A stretch of 64,000 nucleotides of DNA from Novacetimonas maltaceti (lineage in GTDB: Bacteria > Pseudomonadota > Alphaproteobacteria > Acetobacterales > Acetobacteraceae), in NCBI RefSeq assembly GCF_002906255.1, contig NZ_POTC01000001.1, positions 1-64,000 of the forward strand, given 5' to 3'. Under the pieces are notes generated by a model that saw only the letters and a program-made list of their open reading frames with translations, did not search any database and was not told the origin of the DNA. Position 1 is the first letter of the stretch, and each line of letters opens with the position of its first letter. The position numbers were made by a program, and so were the translations under genes. This document shows positions 57,045 to 64,000 of the stretch, piece by piece.

Positions 57045-57644
57045 TCAGGGAACGATGTTGCCCACCGACTGGTTGTTGCGGGTAACGTGCTGGATGCCGG
57101 TGGACAGGTAATCCCATCCCGTAACCAGGGTCAGGGCTGCCGCGATCCACAGCATGATCGCCCCCAGCAGGTCGACCGGAAGCCAGGTGATGTGCAGCAG
57201 TCCGGCCGTGCTGTCCCCCGCCAGCAGGAAACCGATGGCTGTCATCTGTACCCCGGTTTTCCATTTGGCAAGCCGCGTGACCGGCAGTCCCACCTTGGTG
57301 GTCGCCAGATATTCACGCAGACCGCTGACCAGGATCTCACGCGAGAGGATGATGATCGCGGGATAGAGCGTCCAGTAAGGAAGCCGTGCCAGTCCGGCAA
57401 GCACCATCAGGCACGCCCCCACCAGCAGTTTGTCGGCGATGGGGTCGAGCATGCGGCCAAGGTCGGAATTCTGGTGCCATGCGCGCGCCAGTTTGCCATC
57501 GAGGTAGTCGGTAATCCCGGCCAGGATGAAAATGACGCACGCGGCGCAGTCCGTGCCCGGTGTGTTGATGACAACCAGCAGCACAACGACCGGCACCGCA
57601 ACAATCCGCGACAGGGTCAGGAGGTTAGGCAGGTCAGTAAGCAT
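57045..57644 (-). CDS. pgsA: CDP-diacylglycerol--glycerol-3-phosphate 3-phosphatidyltransferase
   Basis: A 199-residue inner-membrane enzyme that makes phosphatidylglycerophosphate, the committed step to phosphatidylglycerol and cardiolipin. The CDP-alcohol phosphotransferase motif D-G-x2-A-R-x8-G-x3-D-x3-D is complete: DGKLARAWHQNSDLGRMLDPIAD. Hydrophobic segments fit about five to six membrane helices (LTLSRIVAVPVVVLLVVI near the N-terminus). It lies 93 bp downstream of uvrC, a common order. Confidence 0.95.
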   Translation of the reverse strand: MLTDLPNLLTLSRIVAVPVVVLLVVINTPGTDCAACVIFILAGITDYLDGKLARAWHQNSDLGRMLDPIADKLLVGACLMVLAGLARLPYWTLYPAIIILSREILVSGLREYLATTKVGLPVTRLAKWKTGVQMTAIGFLLAGDSTAGLLHITWLPVDLLGAIMLWIAAALTLVTGWDYLSTGIQHVTRNNQSVGNIVP

Positions 57645-57737
57645 GGTTCACCAGCTATATCCAAGGACAGCGCGAAACAAAAACATCTATAACGCTGGTC
57701 TGCCCGCTCATTTGCTCACATCTGCATGACATGAGGG

Positions 57738-59675
57738 TCATTCCCCGGTCCACTCGGGATGGAAAAAACCGTATATTGTCCGTGCCGTATCCCGGCTGAT
57801 GCCCGGTGCGGATTCCAGTTCCCCCAACCCCGCCTGACGCACGCCCCGCGCTGAACCGAAGCGGTTCAGCAAGGCACGCTTGCGGGCCGGACCGACACCG
57901 GGAATATCATCGAGTTCGGATTTGACCAATGTTTTTGACCGCCCCGCCCGGTGGGTCGTGATCGCAAAGCGGTGGGCTTCGTCACGCAGGCGCTGCAGAT
58001 AGTACAGCACCGGGTCGCGCGGGGGCAGCTGGAACGGGGGGCGGTCTGCGGTATGGAACCACTCGCGCCCGGCATCACGGTCGATGCCCTTGGCAATCCC
58101 GACCAGCGTCACATCCGTCACCCCGAGTTCGTCAAGCACCGCGCGCACGGCCGAATACTGCCCCGCGCCACCGTCGATCAGCAGGATGTCGGGCCAGTCG
58201 TCAGGTCGCGTCCCCTCCTCGCGGTCGCGCATGGCGCGGCTGAAACGTCGCTCCAGCACCTCGCGCATCATGCCGAAATCGTCGCCCGGCGTGACCGGCC
58301 CCTTGATGCCGAATTTGCGATAGGCCCGTTTTTCAAAACCTTCCGGTCCCGCCACCACCATCACGCCATAGGCATTCGTTCCCATGATGTGGCTGTTGTC
58401 ATAGGTTTCGATCCGGCGCGGCGGCGCGGGAAGATCAAACAGGTCAGCCACGCCCTGCAGCAGGCGGGCCTGTCCCGCTCTTTCCGCCAGCCTGCGTTCC
58501 AGCGCTTCGCGCGCGTTCAGTTCGGCATGTTCGAGCACCGCGCGTTTTTCCCCGCGTTGCGGATGGATGATCTCAACACGCCGCCCCCGGCGGAGTTCCA
58601 GCGCACGGGTCAGCAGTTCATTATCGGAAATGGCGTGGTTGACCAGGATCTGGCCCGGCGGGGGCTTGTCGTCATAAAACTGGGCAAGGAACGCGGCCAG
58701 CACGTCCGCTGCATCCTCGTCACGGGCATGGCTGGGGAAAAAGGCGCGGTTGCCGTTGTTGCGGCCGCCGCGGATGAAGAAGACCTCGATGCACGACTGC
58801 CCCGCGATCTGCCAGATGGCGACGATATCGGCATCCGACATCGTGGTCGGATTGATGACGCTGGCGTCCTGCTGCATGGCCGACAGGCCGCGGATACGGT
58901 CGCGGATGGCGGCCGCGCGCTCGAACTGCAGCGCCTCTGCGGCTTCTTCCATCTGCTGGACCAGTTCTTCGTGCATGCGCGGGTTCTTGCCGGACAGGAA
59001 GTCGCGTGCCTGCTGGACCAGGTCGCCATAATCCTCCTGGCTGATCATGTCGACGCACGGGGCGGAACACCGGTGGATCTGGTGCAAAAGGCAGGGCCGT
59101 GTGCGTGATTTCAGCACGGAATCCGTGCACGAACGCAGCAGGAACGCCTTTTGCAGCAGGTTCAGGGTCTGGTTGACCGACCAGGCGGAGGCGAACGGCC
59201 CCCAGTAGGATGCCCCCTTGACCGGCTTTCCCCGGTGTTTCGCGATCTGGGGGAATTCATGACGGTCGGTCAGGATGATCCATGGATAGCTTTTGTCGTC
59301 ACGCAGCAGGATGTTGTAACGCGGCTGCATGCGCTTGATGTAATTGGCCTCCAGCAGCAGGGCTTCGGCCTCGGTATGGGTGGTCACGATCTCCATGTAT
59401 GCCGTTTCCGACACCATCCGACGCAGCCGCTCCGGCAGGCGGTTGATCTGCGTATAGGACGTGACCCGTTTCCTGAGCGCCAGCGCCTTGCCGACGTACA
59501 GCACCTCCCCCTTCCGGCCGAGCATGCGATAGACCCCCGGTGACAGGGGCATGGTCTGCAGCGCCTTCTGGATTGCGGCAACGCCTGTCAGTGGCGGATC
59601 CGCAGGTGCATGGGCGTCCGAGGGAGGGGCAGCGGGGGCGGATGTCGTGGCGATGGTCTTCTCGTCCGGGGTCAT
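57738..59675 (-). CDS. uvrC: Excinuclease ABC subunit C
   Basis: A 645-residue nuclease that makes both incisions in UvrABC nucleotide excision repair. It has the N-terminal GIY-YIG domain ([27 protein letters not shown] split near residues 44-66), a UVR motif ([17 protein letters not shown]) for UvrB, the RNase H-like domain with [12 protein letters not shown] and [11 protein letters not shown], and C-terminal helix-hairpin-helix repeats. The ATG at 59675 (MTPDEKTIA) is the likely start, leaving a ~40-residue unconserved leader. Confidence 0.95.
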   Translation of the reverse strand: MTPDEKTIATTSAPAAPPSDAHAPADPPLTGVAAIQKALQTMPLSPGVYRMLGRKGEVLYVGKALALRKRVTSYTQINRLPERLRRMVSETAYMEIVTTHTEAEALLLEANYIKRMQPRYNILLRDDKSYPWIILTDRHEFPQIAKHRGKPVKGASYWGPFASAWSVNQTLNLLQKAFLLRSCTDSVLKSRTRPCLLHQIHRCSAPCVDMISQEDYGDLVQQARDFLSGKNPRMHEELVQQMEEAAEALQFERAAAIRDRIRGLSAMQQDASVINPTTMSDADIVAIWQIAGQSCIEVFFIRGGRNNGNRAFFPSHARDEDAADVLAAFLAQFYDDKPPPGQILVNHAISDNELLTRALELRRGRRVEIIHPQRGEKRAVLEHAELNAREALERRLAERAGQARLLQGVADLFDLPAPPRRIETYDNSHIMGTNAYGVMVVAGPEGFEKRAYRKFGIKGPVTPGDDFGMMREVLERRFSRAMRDREEGTRPDDWPDILLIDGGAGQYSAVRAVLDELGVTDVTLVGIAKGIDRDAGREWFHTADRPPFQLPPRDPVLYYLQRLRDEAHRFAITTHRAGRSKTLVKSELDDIPGVGPARKRALLNRFGSARGVRQAGLGELESAPGISRDTARTIYGFFHPEWTGE

Positions 59676-59699
59676 TGAAAATCGTTCATCCACCGATCT

Positions 59700-59708
59700 T
59701 GTGGATAA
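59700..59708 (-). other. DnaA-box-like 9-mer in the uvrC leader
   Basis: TGTGGATAA is the exact complement of the DnaA consensus TTATCCACA. A second weaker hit (TGTGGAGCA) follows about 11 bp later. Isolated 9-mers occur by chance, so a function is uncertain. Confidence 0.3.
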
Positions 59709-59886
59709 GTCTGTGGAGCAGAGGCAGAAAAAATCATGCGCATGGCGGTTTTCCTCCCCTGCCCTTGGATTGCCCAAAAAAACATCACAACGCATAACCT
59801 ATTGATATAAAACAACTATGGGTGGATGCTAGGCGCCGGGCATTCAACAGGGATCGCAACTTGCTGGAAAACAATGATGTCAAGCC

Positions 59887-59911
59887 CTCGGGTGAATAAA
59901 ATTCACCCGAG
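59887..59911. repeat. Perfect 11-bp inverted repeat
   Basis: CTCGGGTGAAT and ATTCACCCGAG flank a three-base AAA loop. There is no T run, so it could be a protein-binding palindrome or a hairpin in the xthA leader rather than a terminator. Confidence 0.55.
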
Positions 59912-60097
59912 CAGGCCCGTTCCGCGTATTTCGAGGTTTTTGCATGTGATTTCAAGGCTTCTTCGGGATCCGTTCTGCTTTCGTACGGTGCAGGATAGCC
60001 TGCGTGGTCGCGACCCATACGTTTTTTTCGGGACATGTTCGTCCCGCATATCGCGAATTGCCCTTGTCAGGGTCGGGGCAATGGGTAATGCACCCAT

Positions 60098-60892
60098 ATG
60101 CGTATCGTGACATGGAATATCAATTCGCTTCGCCTGCGGATGCCCCTGCTGGAACGGCTGTGCGGGGAAAACCGGCCCGACATTGTCTGCCTGCAGGAAA
60201 CCAAGGTGACCGATGACCTGTTCCCGCTGGAAGCGGTGCGGGCGCTGGGGTTTGACCATGTGTGCTTTCGCGGGATGAAAAGCTACAATGGCGTCGCGAT
60301 CCTCAGTCGCCAGCCGATACGGATGCTGACGGACATGCCGGACTGGTGTGGCAAGGGCGATTGCCGCCATCTGGCCGTGCAATACGGCGAAGGCCCGGAT
60401 GCCATCATCGTGCATGATTTTTATGTGCCGGCGGGTGGCGATATTCCTGACCCGGTGGAAAACCCGAAATTTGCCCACAAGCTTGCATTCGTTGAGGAAG
60501 CCCGGGCCTGGTTCGCGCAACGCGATGTCCGACGGACGGTGGTGGTCGGTGATCTGAACATCGCACCGCTGGAGCATGATGTCTGGAGCCACCGGCAGCT
60601 TCTGAAGATCGTCAGCCATACGCCCGAGGAAACGTCACGCCTGCTGGCATGGCAGGATAGCGGGTTTGTCGACGCCATGCGGCATTTCGTTCCGCCCGGG
60701 GAGAAGCTGTATACATGGTGGTCGTACCGCAACCGGAACTGGAGTGTCTCCAACCGTGGGCGGCGACTGGATCATGTCTGGGTAACGCCCGACCTGGTGC
60801 CCGCGCTGCGTGACATGTCCGTGCTGCGCCCTGCCCGCGATTGGGAAAAGCCATCGGATCATGTGCCGGTGATGGTCGATCTGGCGATATAG
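60098..60892 (+). CDS. xthA: Exodeoxyribonuclease III
   Basis: A 264-residue AP endonuclease/3' exonuclease of base-excision repair. Metal and catalytic residues are visible: Asn7 (WNIN), Glu34 (LQETK), Asp152 and Asn154 (GDLNIAP) and the C-terminal His in SDHVPV; also RRLDHVWV. The start at 60098 has no strong Shine-Dalgarno sequence. Confidence 0.96.
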   Translation: MRIVTWNINSLRLRMPLLERLCGENRPDIVCLQETKVTDDLFPLEAVRALGFDHVCFRGMKSYNGVAILSRQPIRMLTDMPDWCGKGDCRHLAVQYGEGPDAIIVHDFYVPAGGDIPDPVENPKFAHKLAFVEEARAWFAQRDVRRTVVVGDLNIAPLEHDVWSHRQLLKIVSHTPEETSRLLAWQDSGFVDAMRHFVPPGEKLYTWWSYRNRNWSVSNRGRRLDHVWVTPDLVPALRDMSVLRPARDWEKPSDHVPVMVDLAI

Positions 60893-60965
60893 GGGCGTAA
60901 AACGCGTATCCAGGGCTGACACGGTCATCCCGCGCGCCGTGTTGTGTGCCCATGACTGCGCCCCG

Positions 60966-60996
60966 TGCGGTGAAACGTCCGGGACATTTCACCGCA
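60966..60996. terminator. Hairpin between convergent xthA and response regulator genes
   Basis: TGCGGTGAAA and TTTCACCGCA form a perfect 10-bp stem around 11 bases, between convergent genes. The T/A ends of the stem could aid termination on both strands, although no long T run follows. Confidence 0.5.
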
Positions 60997-61014
60997 TGGC
61001 ATCAGGCGTAAGGC

Positions 61015-61731
61015 TCAGGCCGCGCTCTTGCCGCCTTCGGGATCAAGGCGATATCCGCCACCTTCGGTGACGAGCAGCGTGGCGTTGGTCGGATCGGGTT
61101 CGATCTTCTGGCGCAGGCGATAGATATGCGTCTCGAGTGTATGGGTCGTCACGGCCGCGTTGTAGCCCCAGACCTCGTTGAGCAGTACCTGGCGCGGCAC
61201 GGGACGCGTTCCGGCGCGGTACAGGAATTTCAGGATCGCCGCTTCCTTTTCCGTCAGGCGGATGCGGCGGTTCTTTTCCGTCTCCTGCAGCAGCTTGGCC
61301 GAAGGGCGGAAAATATACGGACCAATGGCGAAAACGGCGTCCTCGCTGTTTTCGAAGATGCGCATCTGCGCCCGCAGCCGCGCCAGCAGCTCCGCGATAC
61401 GGAACGGCTTTGCCACATAGTCGTTGGCGCCGGCATCAAGCCCGCGCACCACATCCGTTTCATCATCCGAGCCGGTCAGGATGATGATCGGGATGCGCTT
61501 GCCCTTGCGCCGCAGGTCGGCACAGAAATCCCGCCCATCACCGTCAGGCAGTGAAACATCAAGGATGATCGCATCGAAACGGGCCCCCGGCGCATTCAGC
61601 TTTTCCCATGCTTCAGCGACGGACCCTGCCTCGATTGCTTCAAATTCACTTTCAACCTGCAGCTGTTCAACGAGCATTTGACGTAACGTCTGATCGTCGT
61701 CCGCTATCAGAATGGGACGTGCACCCGCCAT
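61015..61731 (-). CDS. OmpR-type response regulator (orphan)
   Basis: A 238-residue two-component regulator. The receiver domain has the acidic triad Asp11-Asp12-Asp13, phosphorylation site Asp58 (IILDVSLPD), Thr in ILTGSDD and Lys108 (VAKPF). The C-terminal winged helix has RIRLTEKEAAILKFL, RQVLLNEVWGYN, THTLETHIYRLRQKI and GGGYRL. No histidine kinase gene is adjacent, so the partner and target genes are unknown. Confidence 0.94.
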   Translation of the reverse strand: MAGARPILIADDDQTLRQMLVEQLQVESEFEAIEAGSVAEAWEKLNAPGARFDAIILDVSLPDGDGRDFCADLRRKGKRIPIIILTGSDDETDVVRGLDAGANDYVAKPFRIAELLARLRAQMRIFENSEDAVFAIGPYIFRPSAKLLQETEKNRRIRLTEKEAAILKFLYRAGTRPVPRQVLLNEVWGYNAAVTTHTLETHIYRLRQKIEPDPTNATLLVTEGGGYRLDPEGGKSAA

Positions 61732-61897
61732 CGAACCCTCTTTTATAACTTTGTCCGTTCCGAGATTCGGAATCGGTTATTCGACTTTCATGATACGATA
61801 ACATGTCGCATCAGGCTGTCGCCCAATGATCGCGAAACCATATCCAGCCATACGCAGGCCGGACATAACACACATGCGACCTTACACAGAGAAATTC

Positions 61898-62419
61898 ATG
61901 ATACGCGCTATTTTGCAATCGAATACCGGTCTGGACGCACAACTGCATTGCATGAACGGGCGGATGCCCGCCACCATCGGCGCGGCCGGCGTCGTCGCCC
62001 ATAAAGTCGAGGGAGATCATGGCACTCCGGTCGGAACCCTTCCGCTGCGGCGGGTTTTCTACCGTGCCGACCGGGTCGCGGCACCTGCCTGCCACCTGCC
62101 GGTGGAGCCGATATCGCCGCATGACGGATGGTGTGATGATCCGGCCGATGCCGATTATAACCAGTATGTGATGCTGCCCCATGCCGGGCGGCATGAACGC
62201 CTGTGGCGTGAGGATCACGTTTACGACATCGTGGTCGTGCTGGGATACAATGATTCGCCGCCCGTGCGGGGACGCGGCTCCGCGATTTTCCTGCACCTTC
62301 CCCCCGCAGGCGGTCGCCCGACCGAGGGCTGCATCGCGGTGCCGGAAGCGGAACTGCGTCGCCTGCTGGCAATGGGCCTGTCGGAAATCGAGGTCCTGCC
62401 CCCTGGCGTGGCACCCTGA
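61898..62419 (+). CDS. L,D-transpeptidase (YkuD) family protein
   Basis: A 173-residue protein with a YkuD-like catalytic core: IFLHLPPAGGRPTEGCIAVPEAEL, with His133 and nucleophile Cys145. Homologues cross-link peptidoglycan or act on related substrates. Unlike most, it has no visible signal peptide, so where it acts is unclear. ATG 61898 is preferred; 61874 and 61826 are other possible starts. It lies near the antiporter gene, convergent with it. Confidence 0.82.
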   Translation: MIRAILQSNTGLDAQLHCMNGRMPATIGAAGVVAHKVEGDHGTPVGTLPLRRVFYRADRVAAPACHLPVEPISPHDGWCDDPADADYNQYVMLPHAGRHERLWREDHVYDIVVVLGYNDSPPVRGRGSAIFLHLPPAGGRPTEGCIAVPEAELRRLLAMGLSEIEVLPPGVAP

Positions 62420-62434
62420 CCCCGTATTCCCCTC

Positions 62435-64000
62435 CTATGCCGTCGTCGGGGGTAATGCAGGCGCTGCCGCGGGCTGAGGCTGGAGCATGATGACCATGTC
62501 GCCTTCCGCGGCTTCGGCCTCGATCTCATCCTCGGCGGAGACGATCCATATCGCCACTCCCTTGCGGATGACCATGAAAACCAATGACTGCCCGCCGGTG
62601 ATGTCATTTTCCTGCAACGGGTCTGTTATAACATGGCAGTGAAAGCGCCATCCCCTGTCAAAAAGGGAATCGATCATGGAGAAATTCCATGACGGTTCCC
62701 CCAGCACCTTGCCCCGCGATTCCCGGCTGACGCCGCGGTACAGGTCCAGGCGCGCGATCCCCGGACTGACCTGGAATACGCGCTGGCGCCCGAAATCCGG
62801 TGCCAGTCGCGCGCAGACCAGTCCGTTATAGATTGCGTCGGGCGTCGCCGCGATCAGGTAGTCCGCCGGCCGTTCCTCCAGCCTTTCGAGCCCCTCTTCC
62901 GACAGGAGTTCCGCCTTCAGGGTCGGTACCCCCTGGCGATCGGCCTTCTCCAGCGCCCCGGAATAGGTATCGACCAGTACGACCGGTATGCCCTGCTGAT
63001 GCAGGGTGGTGGCAAGGTTCGTGGACCAGGCATTGGCCCCCATGATCGCCAGCGCGGGCTCATTTGAAAGCGTCAGGCCCAGATAGCGCGCCAGCGGCCG
63101 CAGTGAAAAGCCATGCAGGATCATGGTCGTGGCGATGACGGCGAACACGGCGGGTGTGATCAGCGCGGCGCTGGGATCGCCCGCGTCACGCAGTTGCAGG
63201 CCCGCCGCCCCCGCGACGGCGGCGGCGACGATCCCGCGCGGCGCGATCCAGCCGACAAACAGGCGTTCCTGCCATGACATGTCGGAACGGATGGTGGAGA
63301 GGAAAATGCCAAGCGGCCGGACCACGAACAGCACCGTCAGCGTCAGCGCGATGATGGGCAGCGAGAGTTTCTGCAGCACGTCACGGTGAAGGTCGGCGGT
63401 CAGGATCACGAACAGGCATGACACCACGATGACACCAAGGGATTCCTTGATGCGGCGGAGTTCGGACATGCCCACGACATTCAGGTTCGCAAGCGCCATG
63501 CCAAAGACGGTTGCCGCCATCAGGCCCGTGCTGGCCATGACCAGGTTGCAGATGGCGGCCATGCTCATGGCGAACGTCAGGATGATCGGGATGCGCAGGA
63601 TTTCAGGCAGGAGGTCGCGGCTGGAGAGGAATTTGACCAGCAGTGCGGGAAAGATGCCGCAGCCGATGGCGAACATGGTGCTGAACAGCAGATGCGGCCA
63701 GATCTCCATTGCCGCAAGGGAGACATCGCCCGTCGGTGATGGCTGCAGCAGCAGGAATTCCATGACCAGGGTGGCAAGGATCGCCCCGATCGGATCATTG
63801 ACGATGGCTTCCCATCGCAGGAAGGCCGCGACCCGTGGCCGCAGCTTGGTATGGCGCAGCAGGGGCAGGACGACCGTTGGGCCGGTCACGACGATGATGG
63901 CGCCAAACAGCCACGACGTGCCCCAGTGCAGGTGACCGACGAAATGCGCGGCAAGCGTGCCCAGCACCCAGTTGATCGGCAGCGCCACCGCCGTCAGGCG
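62435..64000 (-). CDS. CPA1-type cation/proton antiporter with TrkA-N-like domain, cut by the right edge
   Basis: A partial protein of at least 522 residues; the N-terminus lies beyond the window. The membrane part has many hydrophobic helices and the CPA1 signature region GAIIVVTGPTVVLPLL...RWEAIVNDPIGAILAT. The C-terminal half carries a nucleotide-binding RCK/TrkA-N-like domain (LAIMGANAWSTNLATTLH, VVLVDTYSGALEKAD). It probably exchanges Na+ or K+ for protons, useful in acid conditions. Acceptor ion is not readable. Confidence 0.9.
   Translation of the reverse strand, partial: RLTAVALPINWVLGTLAAHFVGHLHWGTSWLFGAIIVVTGPTVVLPLLRHTKLRPRVAAFLRWEAIVNDPIGAILATLVMEFLLLQPSPTGDVSLAAMEIWPHLLFSTMFAIGCGIFPALLVKFLSSRDLLPEILRIPIILTFAMSMAAICNLVMASTGLMAATVFGMALANLNVVGMSELRRIKESLGVIVVSCLFVILTADLHRDVLQKLSLPIIALTLTVLFVVRPLGIFLSTIRSDMSWQERLFVGWIAPRGIVAAAVAGAAGLQLRDAGDPSAALITPAVFAVIATTMILHGFSLRPLARYLGLTLSNEPALAIMGANAWSTNLATTLHQQGIPVVLVDTYSGALEKADRQGVPTLKAELLSEEGLERLEERPADYLIAATPDAIYNGLVCARLAPDFGRQRVFQVSPGIARLDLYRGVSRESRGKVLGEPSWNFSMIDSLFDRGWRFHCHVITDPLQENDITGGQSLVFMVIRKGVAIWIVSAEDEIEAEAAEGDMVIMLQPQPAAAPALPPTTA

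Larger units (their letters stand above)
59676..60097. other. 422-bp intergenic region between divergent uvrC and xthA
   Basis: No gene is supported. It includes a perfect DnaA-box-like 9-mer (59700-59708), an AT-rich run at about 59764-59815, a perfect 11-bp inverted repeat at 59887-59911 and, at 59972-59986, GTTC-N7-GTAC, one base off an alphaproteobacterial LexA site. Confidence 0.5.

Noticed and set aside
59700-59708. DnaA box as a sign of a replication origin
   Set aside because: Only one perfect 9-mer and no dnaA, hemE or parAB genes nearby; kept as a minor site only.
59972-59986. LexA-like GTTC-N7-GTAC upstream of xthA
   Set aside because: One base off the alphaproteobacterial consensus and 112 bp from the start codon; a single imperfect match is expected by chance.

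Overview
This 64 kb window looks like an ordinary chromosomal segment of an acetic acid bacterium (Alphaproteobacteria, Acetobacteraceae; most like Komagataeibacter/Gluconacetobacter). The main reasons are a succinyl-CoA:acetate CoA-transferase of the AarC type near a citrate synthase gene, gene orders typical of alphaproteobacteria (xseB-ispA-dxs-tlyA, miaB-phoH-ybeY-corC, uvrC-pgsA-moaD-moaE, tamA-tamB), GC-rich coding sequence, and a hairpin-rich dispersed repeat of a kind I recall from Komagataeibacter genomes. The genus is an inference. Coding density is high. I see no prophage, CRISPR array, plasmid functions or defence island. The only mobile DNA is an IS fragment cut by the left edge.

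Layout. 1-191: the 5' end of an IS5-type transposase gene, apparently inserted into a copy of the dispersed repeat. 0.2-9.2 kb: an AstE/AspA-like deacylase, a DEAD-box helicase, an ELM1-like protein followed by a 628-residue protein I cannot assign, a small 80-residue protein, tRNA-Val(CAC), a ComM/YifB ATPase and a glycosyltransferase. 9.3-13 kb: tRNA-Gln(CTG), Ppx/GppA, RlmE, a ROK sugar kinase and a TusA-like protein. 13-20.4 kb: xseB-ispA-dxs-tlyA, rlmN, argG and an FKBP lipoprotein. 20.4-26.3 kb: a c-type cytochrome overlapping trpS, yjbQ, a glutathione-dependent formaldehyde oxidation pair (class III ADH and S-formylglutathione hydrolase), a bestrophin and CarD. 26.3-32.6 kb: tamB and tamA. 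33-42.5 kb: miaB-phoH-ybeY-corC, a DsbA-like thiol protein and smc. 42.5-48.4 kb: aarC, a metallophosphatase, chorismate mutase, SixA, citrate synthase and a small protein with a Fur-box-like site at its 5' end. 48.6-53.3 kb: pyrE, murI, a polyprenyl diphosphate synthase, a TrmN6-like methyltransferase and nrdB. 53.4-59.7 kb: nrdA, moaE, moaD, a lipoprotein, pgsA and uvrC. 59.7-64 kb: xthA, an orphan OmpR-type response regulator, an L,D-transpeptidase-like protein and a cation/proton antiporter that runs off the right edge.

Functional themes: isoprenoid and quinone side-chain supply (ispA, dxs, the octaprenyl-type synthase), RNA modification and translation (rlmE, tlyA, rlmN, miaB, ybeY, trpS, two tRNAs), outer-membrane biogenesis (tamAB), formaldehyde detoxification, acetate and citric-acid-cycle metabolism, and deoxynucleotide supply. 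The items I would look at first are the unassigned 628-residue protein beside the ELM1-like gene, the repeat family (one copy between nrdA and nrdB, one hit by an IS), the paired NrdR-like boxes upstream of an NrdA that lacks an ATP-cone, and the Fur-box-like site at the start of the 79-residue protein gene.
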